Shown here piece after piece: positions 17,635 through 26,006 of a DNA stretch of 64,000 nucleotides. This DNA is from Miltoncostaea sp963762825 (GTDB taxonomy: Bacteria; Actinomycetota; Thermoleophilia; Miltoncostaeales; Miltoncostaeaceae), in contig CAVXLZ010000004.1 in the NCBI GenBank assembly GCA_963762825.1, forward strand, positions 84,500 through 148,499. Reading direction: 5' to 3'. The position numbers were made by a program, and so were the translations under genes. Under the pieces are notes generated by a model that saw only the letters and a list, made by a program, of their open reading frames with translations, was not told the DNA's origin and did no database searches. Position 1 is the stretch's first letter, and every line of letters begins with the position of its first letter.

Positions 17635-18801
17635 TCAGCCCCTCACGATCCGCGCCGATGGACGGAAGGCGGCGACGGCGAACCAGAAGGGCGTGTCGTG
17701 GCCCACGGCGCGGAGCCTCCTGCCGGCGAGCGGACCGCCGGTGGCCACGCCGTCGCGCCCCCACACACTGCCGGTCTGGTCGTCGCGCACGCCATCCGCG
17801 CCGGGAGAGAACGTGAGGGTGCGACCGGAGATGCGGCGGTCGTAGACGACGGCGCTGCCCACGTCGCGCCCCTCGGCGATCGACCCGGAGTCGAGCGCCG
17901 AGGCCACCCCGGCCGCCCACCAGGCGGTGACCGGCATCGCGCCGACCGAGGTGTCGATCACCCGCTCCTTCGACAGCGCCCCGAAGGGCAGCGCGACCAG
18001 AGCCGTACCGGCCTCGATGCTCACGACCCGCTCCTTGGGGGGCAGCCGGCCGTCGGGGTCGCGACCGCGAAGGAGGAAGGGCGGTGAGTCGATGTCGTCA
18101 TAGCCGGCATAGGGGTTGCGCCCATAGGGGCGGTCGTGTCCGGTCTCGTCGGTCAGCACCTCACCGTCGGGGTGGCGCTCGCGGAACTCGCCGAGCGAGA
18201 TGAGCTGCGACGGGATGCGCCCGAGCCGGGCGCCGGTGAGCTCGCCCACGACGGCCTCACCGGTGAACTGCTGCCACCACGACTCCGTCTGGCGGTCCCA
18301 CATCACGAGGTCGCTGAGGCGCAGATTGCCGGTGGTCCCGAAGCGCAGCTCCCGGTCTCCGAGCACCCGGTCGAAGACGATCGAGGTGTTGCAGAGCGGG
18401 CAGAAGGTGACGGCGATCGGCTTCCCCGCGAGCGTGTCGTTGACGATCTCGTGCCAGATGAGGACGCGGATCGGATAGGCCCGTGCGCTGCCGTCGATCT
18501 CGACGGTGATCACCGGCTCGCGGTTGACCCCGCCCGCCGCCGCGGCGGGCGCGAAGCGGGGAGCGTCGATCGGCGGGATGCCGTCGCGCGGAGGGCCCCC
18601 CGAGGAGAACTCCTCGAGCGGCACTCCGTAACGCGAGAAGTCGGTCTTCCACCCGTCGGTGGACACCGAGAGCCCCGCGAGGTCGGCATCCACCGCCCCC
18701 GGACCGGTCGATCCCCCGCCCCCACGCGTGAGGGCGAACACCACGCTCATGGTCACCGCGGCCACCACGAGGGCCGCGACGCCCGCCCGGGTCCGGCTCA
18801 C
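17635..18801 (-). CDS. DUF3179 domain-containing exported protein
   Basis: 388 residues from GTG 18801, with an N-terminal membrane anchor/signal (AGVAALVVAAVTMSVVFAL). The DUF3179 body is clear: IRVLIWHEIVNDTLAGKPIA, the conserved VTFCPLCNTSIVFDR, and LRLSDLVMWDRQTESWWQQF. The CPLCNT motif has a vicinal thiol-like CxxC. The start overlaps the ccdA stop (GTGA), so it is co-translated with a thiol-transporting membrane protein. That suggests the CxxC is kept reduced outside the membrane; inference. Longer upstream frame discarded because it lies in ccdA. Confidence 0.87.
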   Translation of the reverse strand: MSRTRAGVAALVVAAVTMSVVFALTRGGGGSTGPGAVDADLAGLSVSTDGWKTDFSRYGVPLEEFSSGGPPRDGIPPIDAPRFAPAAAAGGVNREPVITVEIDGSARAYPIRVLIWHEIVNDTLAGKPIAVTFCPLCNTSIVFDRVLGDRELRFGTTGNLRLSDLVMWDRQTESWWQQFTGEAVVGELTGARLGRIPSQLISLGEFRERHPDGEVLTDETGHDRPYGRNPYAGYDDIDSPPFLLRGRDPDGRLPPKERVVSIEAGTALVALPFGALSKERVIDTSVGAMPVTAWWAAGVASALDSGSIAEGRDVGSAVVYDRRISGRTLTFSPGADGVRDDQTGSVWGRDGVATGGPLAGRRLRAVGHDTPFWFAVAAFRPSARIVRG

Positions 18802-19514
18802 AGGGGGGTGCCGAACGAGCCGAGCCGGGCGGTCAGCTCGGCCATCCGGCCGGTCGCCAGCAGCACCCCGAAGACCACGAGGACGACGGCTCCCCCAGCG
18901 CTGATCATCGGGAGCCGCGGGCGCAGCACGGCCATGGCGGTAGTGGCCTGATGCACGAAGAGGCCCGCGAGCAGGAAGGGCAGCCCGAGGCCGAACGAGT
19001 AGACCAGGAGCAGGGAGGCCCCGAGAACCGGATCGCCCCCGTTGGCTGCGATCGTCAACGCGGCCGCGAGGGTGGGCCCGATGCAGGGCGTCCAGCCCGT
19101 TGCGAAGGCCACCCCCGCAAGGACCGAACCGACGAGCGTGACCGGCCGGCGCGCCACGTGAACGCGCCGCTCGCGCAGGAGGAACCCGGGGACGCCGCGT
19201 CCGAGCAGCACGAGTCCCATCGCGATCACCAGGATCCCCCCGGCGATCTCGAGCGAACGGCGCTGCTCCAGCAGCGCGCTCCCGGCCAGGCCGACGCTCG
19301 CTCCGAGAGCCGCGAACATGATGCTGAATCCGAGCACGAAGGCGAGGGTGGGCGTGGCCACGTCGCGACGGCGCGGCGCCTCCTCTCCAAGGCCGACCCC
19401 CGACACGAAGCCGATGTAGGCCGGCACGAGCGGCAGGACGCACGGAGAGGCGAAGCTCACGACGCCCGCGGCGAAGACGACGGCGAACGAGATCGGGTCA
19501 CCGCCGAGGACCAT
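18798..19514 (-). CDS. ccdA: CcdA-family cytochrome c biogenesis/thiol-disulfide transport protein
   Basis: 238 residues, six membrane helices. Two conserved cysteines lie in VVSFASPCVLPLVPAYIGF (helix 1) and GWTPCIGPTL (helix 4), the pair that carries electrons from cytoplasmic thioredoxin to the periplasmic face. Its partner here is a DUF3179 protein rather than ResA/CcsA. The ATG at 19514 abuts a 96-bp nested palindrome, so no normal ribosome site precedes it; transcription and translation signals must lie in or beyond that element, or the message is leaderless. Confidence 0.9.
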   Translation of the reverse strand: MVLGGDPISFAVVFAAGVVSFASPCVLPLVPAYIGFVSGVGLGEEAPRRRDVATPTLAFVLGFSIMFAALGASVGLAGSALLEQRRSLEIAGGILVIAMGLVLLGRGVPGFLLRERRVHVARRPVTLVGSVLAGVAFATGWTPCIGPTLAAALTIAANGGDPVLGASLLLVYSFGLGLPFLLAGLFVHQATTAMAVLRPRLPMISAGGAVVLVVFGVLLATGRMAELTARLGSFGTPL

Positions 19515-19610
19515 CTAGTGTCCTGCGTCAGAAGTTCGTGTGCGGTTCCCGAGCGAGACTCCCGCGAGGCAGCCGGGAACCGCCAAGAGCTCTCTGGCGC
19601 AGGACACTAG
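19515..19610. repeat. 96-bp nested inverted repeat, MITE-like
   Basis: Terminal inverted repeats of 18 bp with one mismatch (CTAGTGTCCTGCGTCAGA at 19515-19532 and its complement at 19593-19610) enclose an inner perfect 10-bp inverted repeat (GCGGTTCCCG at 19542-19551, complement at 19574-19583), with 9-nt spacers on each side. Both ends are CTAG, so a TA duplication is possible, as for IS630/Tc1-type elements. It begins one base upstream of the ccdA start codon. No transposase is inside. It could also be a large RNA hairpin. Confidence 0.55.
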
Positions 19611-19786
19611 GTTCCCGCTCCAGACGCCGGCGAGCTTCTGAATCGGGACACTCGTGCCCTGTGGGGGTGGTGCATGGTCATGACGGGCATTCCCGGGTAG
19701 GGGACTCTCCTGGAACTACACCGGCCATGGGCGCTTCGGATGCCGGATCTGATCCGAGGGCGGCCTTCGGGGTGTACAAGGAGTGG

Positions 19787-20356
19787 ATGGAGGAACCACA
19801 CCAGCTGCCCGTCGGTCGCGGCCGACGGCGGCTCGCGGCCGACGTCGAAGATGCCGAGCTCTTCCGCCTCATCGCGGGCGGTAGCGAAGTGGCCTTCGAG
19901 GCGCTCTGGCGCAGATACGGCGCCGCGGTGCTCGCGCTGTGCCGCTCGATCCTGCGCGACCCGGAGGCTGCCGAGGACGCCACCCAGGAGGCTTTCGCGC
20001 GCGCATGGCGCGCGGCGGCGACCGTCGATCCGCGCCGTGGCGAGCCGGTTGCCTGGCTGATGACGGTGGCCCGCAACTCGGCCCTCAACGTGGCCCGGGT
20101 GACCCGCCCCGAGCCCGTCGCCCACGTCGACGAGGCCGCCGATCCCGGCGCCGAGGTCGAGATGGTTGACCGCCTCTGGCTGCAGGGGGCCCTCACGCGC
20201 CTGCCGGAGCGCGAGCAGGAGGTGATCGGGCTCGCCTACTTCGCCGACCTCAGCCACAGCCAGGTGGCGGGGCGCATCGGCGAGCCGCTCGGCACCGTGA
20301 AGTCGCGCATCCGACGCGCGCTGGGCCGGCTCGCCGAGATCGCGGAGGAGCGATGA
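19787..20356 (+). CDS. RNA polymerase ECF sigma factor
   Basis: 189 residues. Region 2 is visible as ALWRRYGAAVLALCRSILRD then AEDATQEAFARAWRAA (about 35-80), and region 4 as LPEREQEVIGLAYFADLSHSQVAGRI (about 135-165) with GTVKSRIRRAL. It redirects RNA polymerase to a small regulon. ATG 19787 follows AAGGAG at a rather short 3-nt spacing; upstream starts such as GTG 19772 are possible. The next gene, overlapping by ATGA, is its zinc-finger anti-sigma factor. Confidence 0.9.
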   Translation: MEEPHQLPVGRGRRRLAADVEDAELFRLIAGGSEVAFEALWRRYGAAVLALCRSILRDPEAAEDATQEAFARAWRAAATVDPRRGEPVAWLMTVARNSALNVARVTRPEPVAHVDEAADPGAEVEMVDRLWLQGALTRLPEREQEVIGLAYFADLSHSQVAGRIGEPLGTVKSRIRRALGRLAEIAEER

Positions 20357-21018
20357 GGCACGACGAGGCCCTCGCGCGGCTGCCGGAGCTGGTCGGCCTG
20401 CGCGAGGCCGCAGCCGACGACGCGGAACTGAGCGGGCACGTGGCCGGATGCGCTCGGTGCCGCACGCGCCTCGAGCACCTGCGCGCCATCGACGAGCGCC
20501 TCGGTGAGCTCGGAGTTCCGTCCGCCCCCTCGCGGCGCCTCGAGAACCGGATCCGCGCGATCCCCGGCGGCGCCGGAGCGCCCGAGCGGCTCGCGCGCCC
20601 CCGCCGATGGCTTGCCGTGGCCGCCGCGTGCATGCTCCTTGTGGTCGTCGTGGCGGCGGGGGCCCTTCTCGTCCGCGACGGCGGCGGCGTCGCGGAGTTC
20701 CAGGCCACGCGTGTGGTCGAGCTCGTGAGCACAGAGACCGGGGACATGAACGCGCGCGTCGAGATCGGGGCGGCCGACGGTGGGCGGACCCCGGTGAGGA
20801 TCGTCGCGAGCGGCCTGCCCCACGGTGGCGACCGCTACTACGGCCTCTGGCTGACCGGCGCCGGTGGCGCCGTCTCGGGAGGGTCCTTCCGGCCCGACGG
20901 CGAGGGCGAGTGCGTGGTGGAGCTGCAGGTGCCGAGCGGGGACTGGTCGGCGGTCGACCTGACCGAGCGCAACCGCCCACCATCGCCGAGCACCACCATG
21001 GCCGCTGCGCCGCTCTGA
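20353..21018 (+). CDS. Zinc-finger anti-sigma factor, membrane-anchored
   Basis: 221 residues. The cytoplasmic N terminus carries HVAGCARC (HxxxCxxC), the zinc anti-sigma motif, at about residues 29-36. One transmembrane helix follows at about 79-99 (WLAVAAACMLLVVVVAAGAL). The external part resembles anti-sigma-K-type C-terminal domains (RIVASGLPHGGDRYYGLWL). It is co-translated with the ECF sigma factor it should hold inactive. The inducing signal is unknown. Confidence 0.87.
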   Translation: MRHDEALARLPELVGLREAAADDAELSGHVAGCARCRTRLEHLRAIDERLGELGVPSAPSRRLENRIRAIPGGAGAPERLARPRRWLAVAAACMLLVVVVAAGALLVRDGGGVAEFQATRVVELVSTETGDMNARVEIGAADGGRTPVRIVASGLPHGGDRYYGLWLTGAGGAVSGGSFRPDGEGECVVELQVPSGDWSAVDLTERNRPPSPSTTMAAAPL

Positions 21019-21055
21019 CCTCGAGAGCGATCGATCGGACCGCAGGCCCGGGTGG

Positions 21056-21077
21056 AACTCACCCGATCGGGTGAGTT
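21056..21077. promoter_or_regulatory. Perfect 22-bp palindrome, candidate operator
   Basis: AACTCACCCGA and its exact complement lie back to back, about 167 bp before the alcohol dehydrogenase start and 38 bp after the anti-sigma gene. The core CTCACCCG-N2-CGGGTGAG recurs at 27939-27956 upstream of two divergent genes. A shared repressor site is more likely than a terminator because no T-run follows. Confidence 0.45.
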
Positions 21078-21243
21078 CGCTCGTGACCGGACCGCGTGCC
21101 GACGGGCGGCGATCCCCCTTCACGTAGGGGATCCGAACGGATCGCTCACGCAGGCGCCCCACCGGGCCGGGCCAGGTGGGCATTGCCCGGCGCACCCCCG
21201 GAGACGGAGGGTCGAGGTGGACCCCCCTATCGAAGGAGGAGCG

Positions 21244-22317
21244 ATGCCCGAGACCATGAGGGCGGCTGTCTTCAAGGATGTGCGCGACATCCACATCGAG
21301 GAGGTCGCGATGCCCCGCTGCGGGCCGACCGATGCGATCGTGAAGATCACCACCACGACCATCTGCGGCACCGACTCGCACATCTGGCGCGGCGAGTACC
21401 CGGTGGCGCCCGGACGGGTGGTGGGCCATGAGCCGGCCGGGGTGATCCACGAGCTCGGCGAGGCGGTCACGGGCTATGAGGTGGGCGACCGGGTGGTGGT
21501 GGGCGCGATCACCCCGTGCGGGGCCTGCTACTTCTGCCAGGCCGGCGACACCTCCCAGTGCGCGGGGTATGAGGATCAGTGGGGGATCATCGGCGGCTGG
21601 CGCCTGGGCAACTCGATCGACGGGGTCCAGGCCGACTACTTCCGGGTGCCCTACGCCCAGGTCAACCTGGCGCGCATCCCCGAGGGCCTCTCGGATGAGG
21701 AGGTCCTGTTCGTCACCGACATCGCCACCACCGGCATCTCGGCGGTCGAGACCGCCAACGTCGGCCTGGGCGACTCGGTGGTGGTCTTCGCCCAGGGCCC
21801 GATCGGCCTGTGCGCCACCGCCGGGGCGCGCCTTCGCGGGGCGGGCCTGGTGATCGGGGTCGACTCCAACCCCAAGCGCCTCGAGATGGCCAAGACGATG
21901 GGTGCCGATGTGGTGATCGACTACACCCAGGAGGACCCGATCGCCAAGATCAAGGCCCTCACCGAGGGGCGCGGCGCCGATGTGGCGATCGAGGCGCTCG
22001 GCATCCAGGAGACCTTCGAGAACTGCCTGAAGGCCGTGCGCCCGGCCGGCATGGTCTCATCGCTCGGGGTCTACGGCGACAAGGTCTCGATACCGCTCGA
22101 GCCCTTCATCTACGGCATCGGCGACATCGACATCCGCACCACCCTCTGCCCGGGCGGCAAGAAGCGCCTGTCCTCACTGATGAACCTGGTCAAGATGGGC
22201 CGCCTCGACCTCGGTCAGCTGGTCACCCACCGCTTCAAGCTCGACGAGATCGAGGACGCCTACCCGCTCTTCTCCAACCAGGAGGACGGCGTGGTCAAGG
22301 TGGCGATCACCCCGTAG
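21244..22317 (+). CDS. Zinc-dependent alcohol dehydrogenase
   Basis: 357 residues of the medium-chain family. Catalytic zinc ligands Cys41 and His62-Glu63 (GHEPAG), structural zinc cysteines 92, 95, 98 and 106 (PCGACYFCQAGDTSQC), and a nucleotide site GPIGLCATAGARLRG. It oxidises a primary or secondary alcohol with NAD(P); similarity to isopropanol/2,3-butanediol-type enzymes is only general. GAAGGAGGAG sits 2-10 nt before the ATG, one of the strongest ribosome sites in the window, suggesting high expression. It ends in a long hairpin terminator. Confidence 0.92.
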   Translation: MPETMRAAVFKDVRDIHIEEVAMPRCGPTDAIVKITTTTICGTDSHIWRGEYPVAPGRVVGHEPAGVIHELGEAVTGYEVGDRVVVGAITPCGACYFCQAGDTSQCAGYEDQWGIIGGWRLGNSIDGVQADYFRVPYAQVNLARIPEGLSDEEVLFVTDIATTGISAVETANVGLGDSVVVFAQGPIGLCATAGARLRGAGLVIGVDSNPKRLEMAKTMGADVVIDYTQEDPIAKIKALTEGRGADVAIEALGIQETFENCLKAVRPAGMVSSLGVYGDKVSIPLEPFIYGIGDIDIRTTLCPGGKKRLSSLMNLVKMGRLDLGQLVTHRFKLDEIEDAYPLFSNQEDGVVKVAITP

Positions 22318-22327
22318 AGCGAGCGCC

Positions 22328-22366
22328 CGCTCCGAGCACGACCGCGTGGCGGTCGTGCTCGGAGCG
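22328..22366. terminator. Strong bidirectional hairpin terminator
   Basis: A perfect 18-bp stem (22328-22345 and 22349-22366) with a 3-nt GTG loop lies between the convergent dehydrogenase and thioredoxin-like genes. Confidence 0.85.
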
Positions 22367-22370
22367 AGGA

Positions 22371-23042
22371 TCAGAGCGCGGTGATCTGATCCACCGCCGC
22401 CTCGAATCCGGCGGCGTCCGTGGCGCCGAGGATGCGCCCGATCTCGCGGTGGTCGCTGTCGAGGAAGATCGTGGTGGGGGTTCCCTGGAGGCCGAGGCCC
22501 GCCGCGATCGACCCCGAGGGGTCGGCGATGCTGGGAAAGCGCCAGCCGTACTTGTCGTAGAAGCCCTTCGCCCCGCCCACGTCGTCGGCGTAGTTGAGGC
22601 CGACGAAGTGCACGTCGCCACGGGCGGCGGCGACCTTCGACACGTGTGGACCCTCCTCGTTGCACCCATGGCACCACGATGCCCAGATCGCCAGCACGAC
22701 CGGCTTGCCGGTGAACTGATCGAGGCTCACGGCCTTCCCCGTGATGGGATCGGTGCCGGAGATCCGGATCGGGGCGCCGCTGCCCTTCAGCTTGGGGGTG
22801 GGCTTGGGGGCGGCCTTCGGGGCGGCCTTCGGCGGTGCCTCGGCGGTAGCCGTCCCCGACTCGGAGGCCTGTGCCAGCGGGGCCGGGTCGTTGACGTCCG
22901 GCAGACTCACCCGGGCGGGCTCACCGCGACCGGCGGCGAGCACGCCGACCACGATCACCCCGGCGATCGCGAGCGATCCGCCCACCAGCAACATGGTGCG
23001 CATCCGATTTCGACGAGACGGGTCGGCGCCGGGGTCCTTCAT
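22371..23042 (-). CDS. TlpA/ResA-like membrane-anchored thioredoxin
   Basis: 223 residues. An N-terminal anchor (MLLVGGSLAIAGVIVVGVLA) leads to a proline/alanine/lysine linker (EAPPKAAPKAAPKPTPKLK) and then a thioredoxin domain with the redox motif WASWCHGCNEEGP near residue 125 and the cis-proline segment GLQGTPTTIFLD. It should reduce or oxidise exported thiols. CcdA at 18798 is a natural electron donor, though not in the same operon. ATG 23042 with a weak GAGGT ribosome site. Confidence 0.88.
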   Translation of the reverse strand: MKDPGADPSRRNRMRTMLLVGGSLAIAGVIVVGVLAAGRGEPARVSLPDVNDPAPLAQASESGTATAEAPPKAAPKAAPKPTPKLKGSGAPIRISGTDPITGKAVSLDQFTGKPVVLAIWASWCHGCNEEGPHVSKVAAARGDVHFVGLNYADDVGGAKGFYDKYGWRFPSIADPSGSIAAGLGLQGTPTTIFLDSDHREIGRILGATDAAGFEAAVDQITAL

Positions 23043-23297
23043 GGGTGACCTCGCAGGATGGGGAGCGGCCGGAGTCCGGGCATGGGCTGACCGGGGTGAT
23101 CGCACACACTCCCTCTACACCGGGGCGAGCGCCTTTGGATTCATCCCCCCAGGCAGGCGCTCATGGGGGCAGCACCTTGGCGAGGGTCGGCGGAGCGCGC
23201 GAGGGGTTCGCGCACGAACCAACATCGGAGCCGGGCGGGGCGACCCGGCTCCGGGATAGGGTGATCGCCTGCTCGCCGAGCATGGGAGGAACAAGCG

Positions 23298-24050
23298 ATG
23301 AGCGATGCCGCAGAGGCGGGGAGGCTCGCGCCCCTTGCCCCGGGGTTCGCCACCACCCGGGAGGCGCTCGCACGGGTGGCCGCGCAGATCCTGGCCCGCC
23401 GCCGCTCCGATATGACGGGCCGGATCGGTCTGCGCCCGTCGCCCGGCGGGTTCGCGACACCCGCCTTCGGAGACGACGTGGAGGTCTTGCGCACCGATGG
23501 GGCGACGCTCCTGATCGAGCGCGCGGGCACCACCACGACGCACCCGCTCACCACGCTCGACGACCTCGCGGCGGCGGCCGGCGTTGACCTCGCGGGGCCG
23601 CTCTCCCTCGGCGGCGACCCGCCGCCCCTCGGCGATCCGTCGGAGCGGCTCGCCGTGGATGAACGGGCCGCCCGCGCCCTCGGCGACTGGTTCGCCTTCA
23701 CCACAAGCGTCTTCGGCGCCGTCCTCGGCACGCTCGGCGCCGCAGCGGCGCCCTCCGTGGTCCAGCTCTGGCCGGAGCACTTCGACGTCGCGTGCGACGT
23801 GGCCTGGGGCCCCGGCGAGGATCAACGGGCCAACCTCGGAGGCTCGCCGGGCGACGGACACCACCCCGAGCCCTACCTCTACGTCGGGCCCTGGGGGCCC
23901 GAGCGACCGGGCCGACCGGAATACTGGAACGCTCCCTTCGGGGCGACGCTCGGATACGGGGCGCTGCGCGCGGCGGGCCACCTGGAGGCATCCCACGCGG
24001 CAGCGGTGCAGTTCCTCCGCGACGGCGTTGACCAGCTGGTGAGCGGATGA
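23298..24050 (+). CDS. Conserved hypothetical protein, co-translated with Rieske-ThDP enzyme
   Basis: 250 residues, cytoplasmic, not assigned to a named family. Conserved-looking stretches are VVQLWPEHFDVACDVAWGPG, GGSPGDGHHPEPYLYVGPWG and EYWNAPFGATLGYGALR near the C terminus; aromatic and His/Glu residues there suggest a ligand or metal site. Its stop overlaps the start of the next gene (ATGA), so the two products are made together. GGAGG precedes the ATG by 9 nt, and a TAGGGT hexamer at 23257-23262 may be the -10 box. Confidence 0.75.
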   Translation: MSDAAEAGRLAPLAPGFATTREALARVAAQILARRRSDMTGRIGLRPSPGGFATPAFGDDVEVLRTDGATLLIERAGTTTTHPLTTLDDLAAAAGVDLAGPLSLGGDPPPLGDPSERLAVDERAARALGDWFAFTTSVFGAVLGTLGAAAAPSVVQLWPEHFDVACDVAWGPGEDQRANLGGSPGDGHHPEPYLYVGPWGPERPGRPEYWNAPFGATLGYGALRAAGHLEASHAAAVQFLRDGVDQLVSG

Positions 24051-25990
24051 TCTGGCACCGGGTCGCCGACCTCGACGCCCTCGAGGACGGGCGCGTCACC
24101 ACGGTCCAGGCCGGCCATCGCTCCGTCGCCCTGACCCGCATCGACGGTCGCTACGGAGCGCTCGACAACCGCTGCCCCCACCAGGGCGGGCCCCTCGGAG
24201 AGGGCTCCATCGAACAGGGGCTGCTGCGCTGCCCGTGGCACGGATACGACTACGACCCGCTCACCGGCTCGCCGCCGCCGCCCTTCAGCGACGCACCCTC
24301 GTGCTTTGCGGTCGAGGTCCGCGACGACGGCGTCTACGTCGGCGTTCCGCCCGAGGAGGAGCACGTCCGCACCGTCTCCGACCTGATGGTCGAGACGATG
24401 GTGGAGTGGGGCGTGACGCACGTCTTCGGCATGGTGGGCCACTCGAATCTCGGATTCGCCGACGCCATGCGCCGCCAGGAGGAGGCGGGGCGGATCTCCT
24501 ACATCGGCATCCGGCACGAGGGCGCGGCGGCCTTCGCGGCGGGCGCCTACGGCAAGCTGACCGGCCGGCCGGCCGCCTGCTTCGGCATCGCCGGCCCCGG
24601 ATCCACCAACCTGCTCACCGGTCTCTACGACGCGAAGGTCGATCGCGCGCCGGTGCTCGCGATCTCCGGCCAGGTCCCGTCCAAAGTGCTCGGACGCGGG
24701 GCCTTCCAGGATCTCGATCTGACCGGGGCGTTCTCGGATGTCGCCCGCTTCAGCCGGACCGTGAACGCCGAGTCCGATGCGGCGGAGATGATGGCCCTGG
24801 CGCTCAAGCACGCCCTCATGGAGCGCGACGTCGCCCATCTCGTCCTGCCCGACGAGGTGCAGGTACTCCCCGCCCCCGAGGGCTCGGTGCCGGCCACCCC
24901 GGCCGGGCGCGTTCCCGATCTCGGCGTCGCCCCGCCGCACGCCGCCCTCGAGGAGGCCCTCGATCTCCTCCGGGAAGCCCGGCGCCCGGTGATCGTCGTG
25001 GGCCACGGGGCGCGCTTCCACATGCAGCCCGTGGTGGCGCTGGCCGACGAGCTCGATGCGCCCGTCATCACCACCTTCAAGGGCAAGGGCCTGATCCCGG
25101 ACGACCACCCACTGGCGGGCGGGGTCCTCGGGCGCAGCGGCACGCCGGTGGCGAGCTGGCTGATGAACGAGTCCGACCTGCTGGTCGTGTTCGGCGCCTC
25201 GTTCTCGGATCACACCGGCATCGCACCGTACAAGCCGATCATCCAGGTCGACTTCGACCGGCTCGCGCTCGGGCGGTTCCACCCGGTCACCGTCCCGGTG
25301 CTGGGGGAGGTCGGCGTCACCGCCGATCGGCTGCGGACCGGCCTCGACCCGGGGCGGGCGGAGGTCGATCAGCGATCCGACGTCGCCGAGCGGTGGGAGA
25401 TCTGGCGCGAGGAGAAGCGCAGGCGCGGTGCCGACGACTCGGGCCGGGGCGTCGGGTCGGCGCGGGTGTTCGAGGCCCTGACCCGGGTCGCCCCGGACGA
25501 CGCCGTGATCGCCGTCGATGTCGGCAACAACACCTACAGCTTCGGCCGCTACTTCGAGTGCCGCCGGCAGGCGATCCTCATGTCGGGGTACCTGGGCTCG
25601 ATCGGCTTCGGGTTCCCCGCCGCGATGGGAGCATGGGCGGCGGTCCAGGCCGATCGGTCGGGGCGGCGGGTGATCGCCGTCGCGGGCGACGGGGGCTTCG
25701 GCCAGTACATGGCCGAGGTCACGACCGCGGTCAAGTACGGGATGGACATCGTCCTCGTTCTGCTGAACAACGGCCAACTGGGGAAGATCAGCAAGGAGCA
25801 GCGGGCGGCCCGGCTCGACGTCTGGCAGACCTCTCTGCACAACCCGGGGTTCGCCGAGTACGCCCGCCTCTGCGGGGCATGGGGGCGGCGCGTCGAGCGG
25901 GCGGAGGAGATGGAGGCCGCTCTCGGGGAAGCCCTGGCGCAGACCGGGCCGGCCCTGGTCGAGGTGATCGCCGACCCCGACCTGATCTGA
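24047..25990 (+). CDS. Fusion of a Rieske [2Fe-2S] domain with a thiamine-diphosphate enzyme
   Basis: 647 residues. The first 105 form a Rieske ferredoxin domain with both cluster motifs: CPHQGG (Cys43, His45) and CPWHGYDYD (Cys62, His65). The rest is a full ThDP enzyme of the pyruvate oxidase/acetolactate synthase group: the cofactor-activating Glu in GIRHEGAAAFAAGAYGKLTG, a central domain, then VIAVAGDGGFGQYM with the NN about 25 residues on (LVLLNNGQ), the ThDP motif GDG-x-NN. The fusion suggests electrons from 2-oxo-acid decarboxylation pass to the cluster. FAD use and substrate cannot be told. Confidence 0.9.
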   Translation: MIWHRVADLDALEDGRVTTVQAGHRSVALTRIDGRYGALDNRCPHQGGPLGEGSIEQGLLRCPWHGYDYDPLTGSPPPPFSDAPSCFAVEVRDDGVYVGVPPEEEHVRTVSDLMVETMVEWGVTHVFGMVGHSNLGFADAMRRQEEAGRISYIGIRHEGAAAFAAGAYGKLTGRPAACFGIAGPGSTNLLTGLYDAKVDRAPVLAISGQVPSKVLGRGAFQDLDLTGAFSDVARFSRTVNAESDAAEMMALALKHALMERDVAHLVLPDEVQVLPAPEGSVPATPAGRVPDLGVAPPHAALEEALDLLREARRPVIVVGHGARFHMQPVVALADELDAPVITTFKGKGLIPDDHPLAGGVLGRSGTPVASWLMNESDLLVVFGASFSDHTGIAPYKPIIQVDFDRLALGRFHPVTVPVLGEVGVTADRLRTGLDPGRAEVDQRSDVAERWEIWREEKRRRGADDSGRGVGSARVFEALTRVAPDDAVIAVDVGNNTYSFGRYFECRRQAILMSGYLGSIGFGFPAAMGAWAAVQADRSGRRVIAVAGDGGFGQYMAEVTTAVKYGMDIVLVLLNNGQLGKISKEQRAARLDVWQTSLHNPGFAEYARLCGAWGRRVERAEEMEAALGEALAQTGPALVEVIADPDLI

Positions 25991-26006
25991 CGCGGAGCCC
26001 GCAGGG

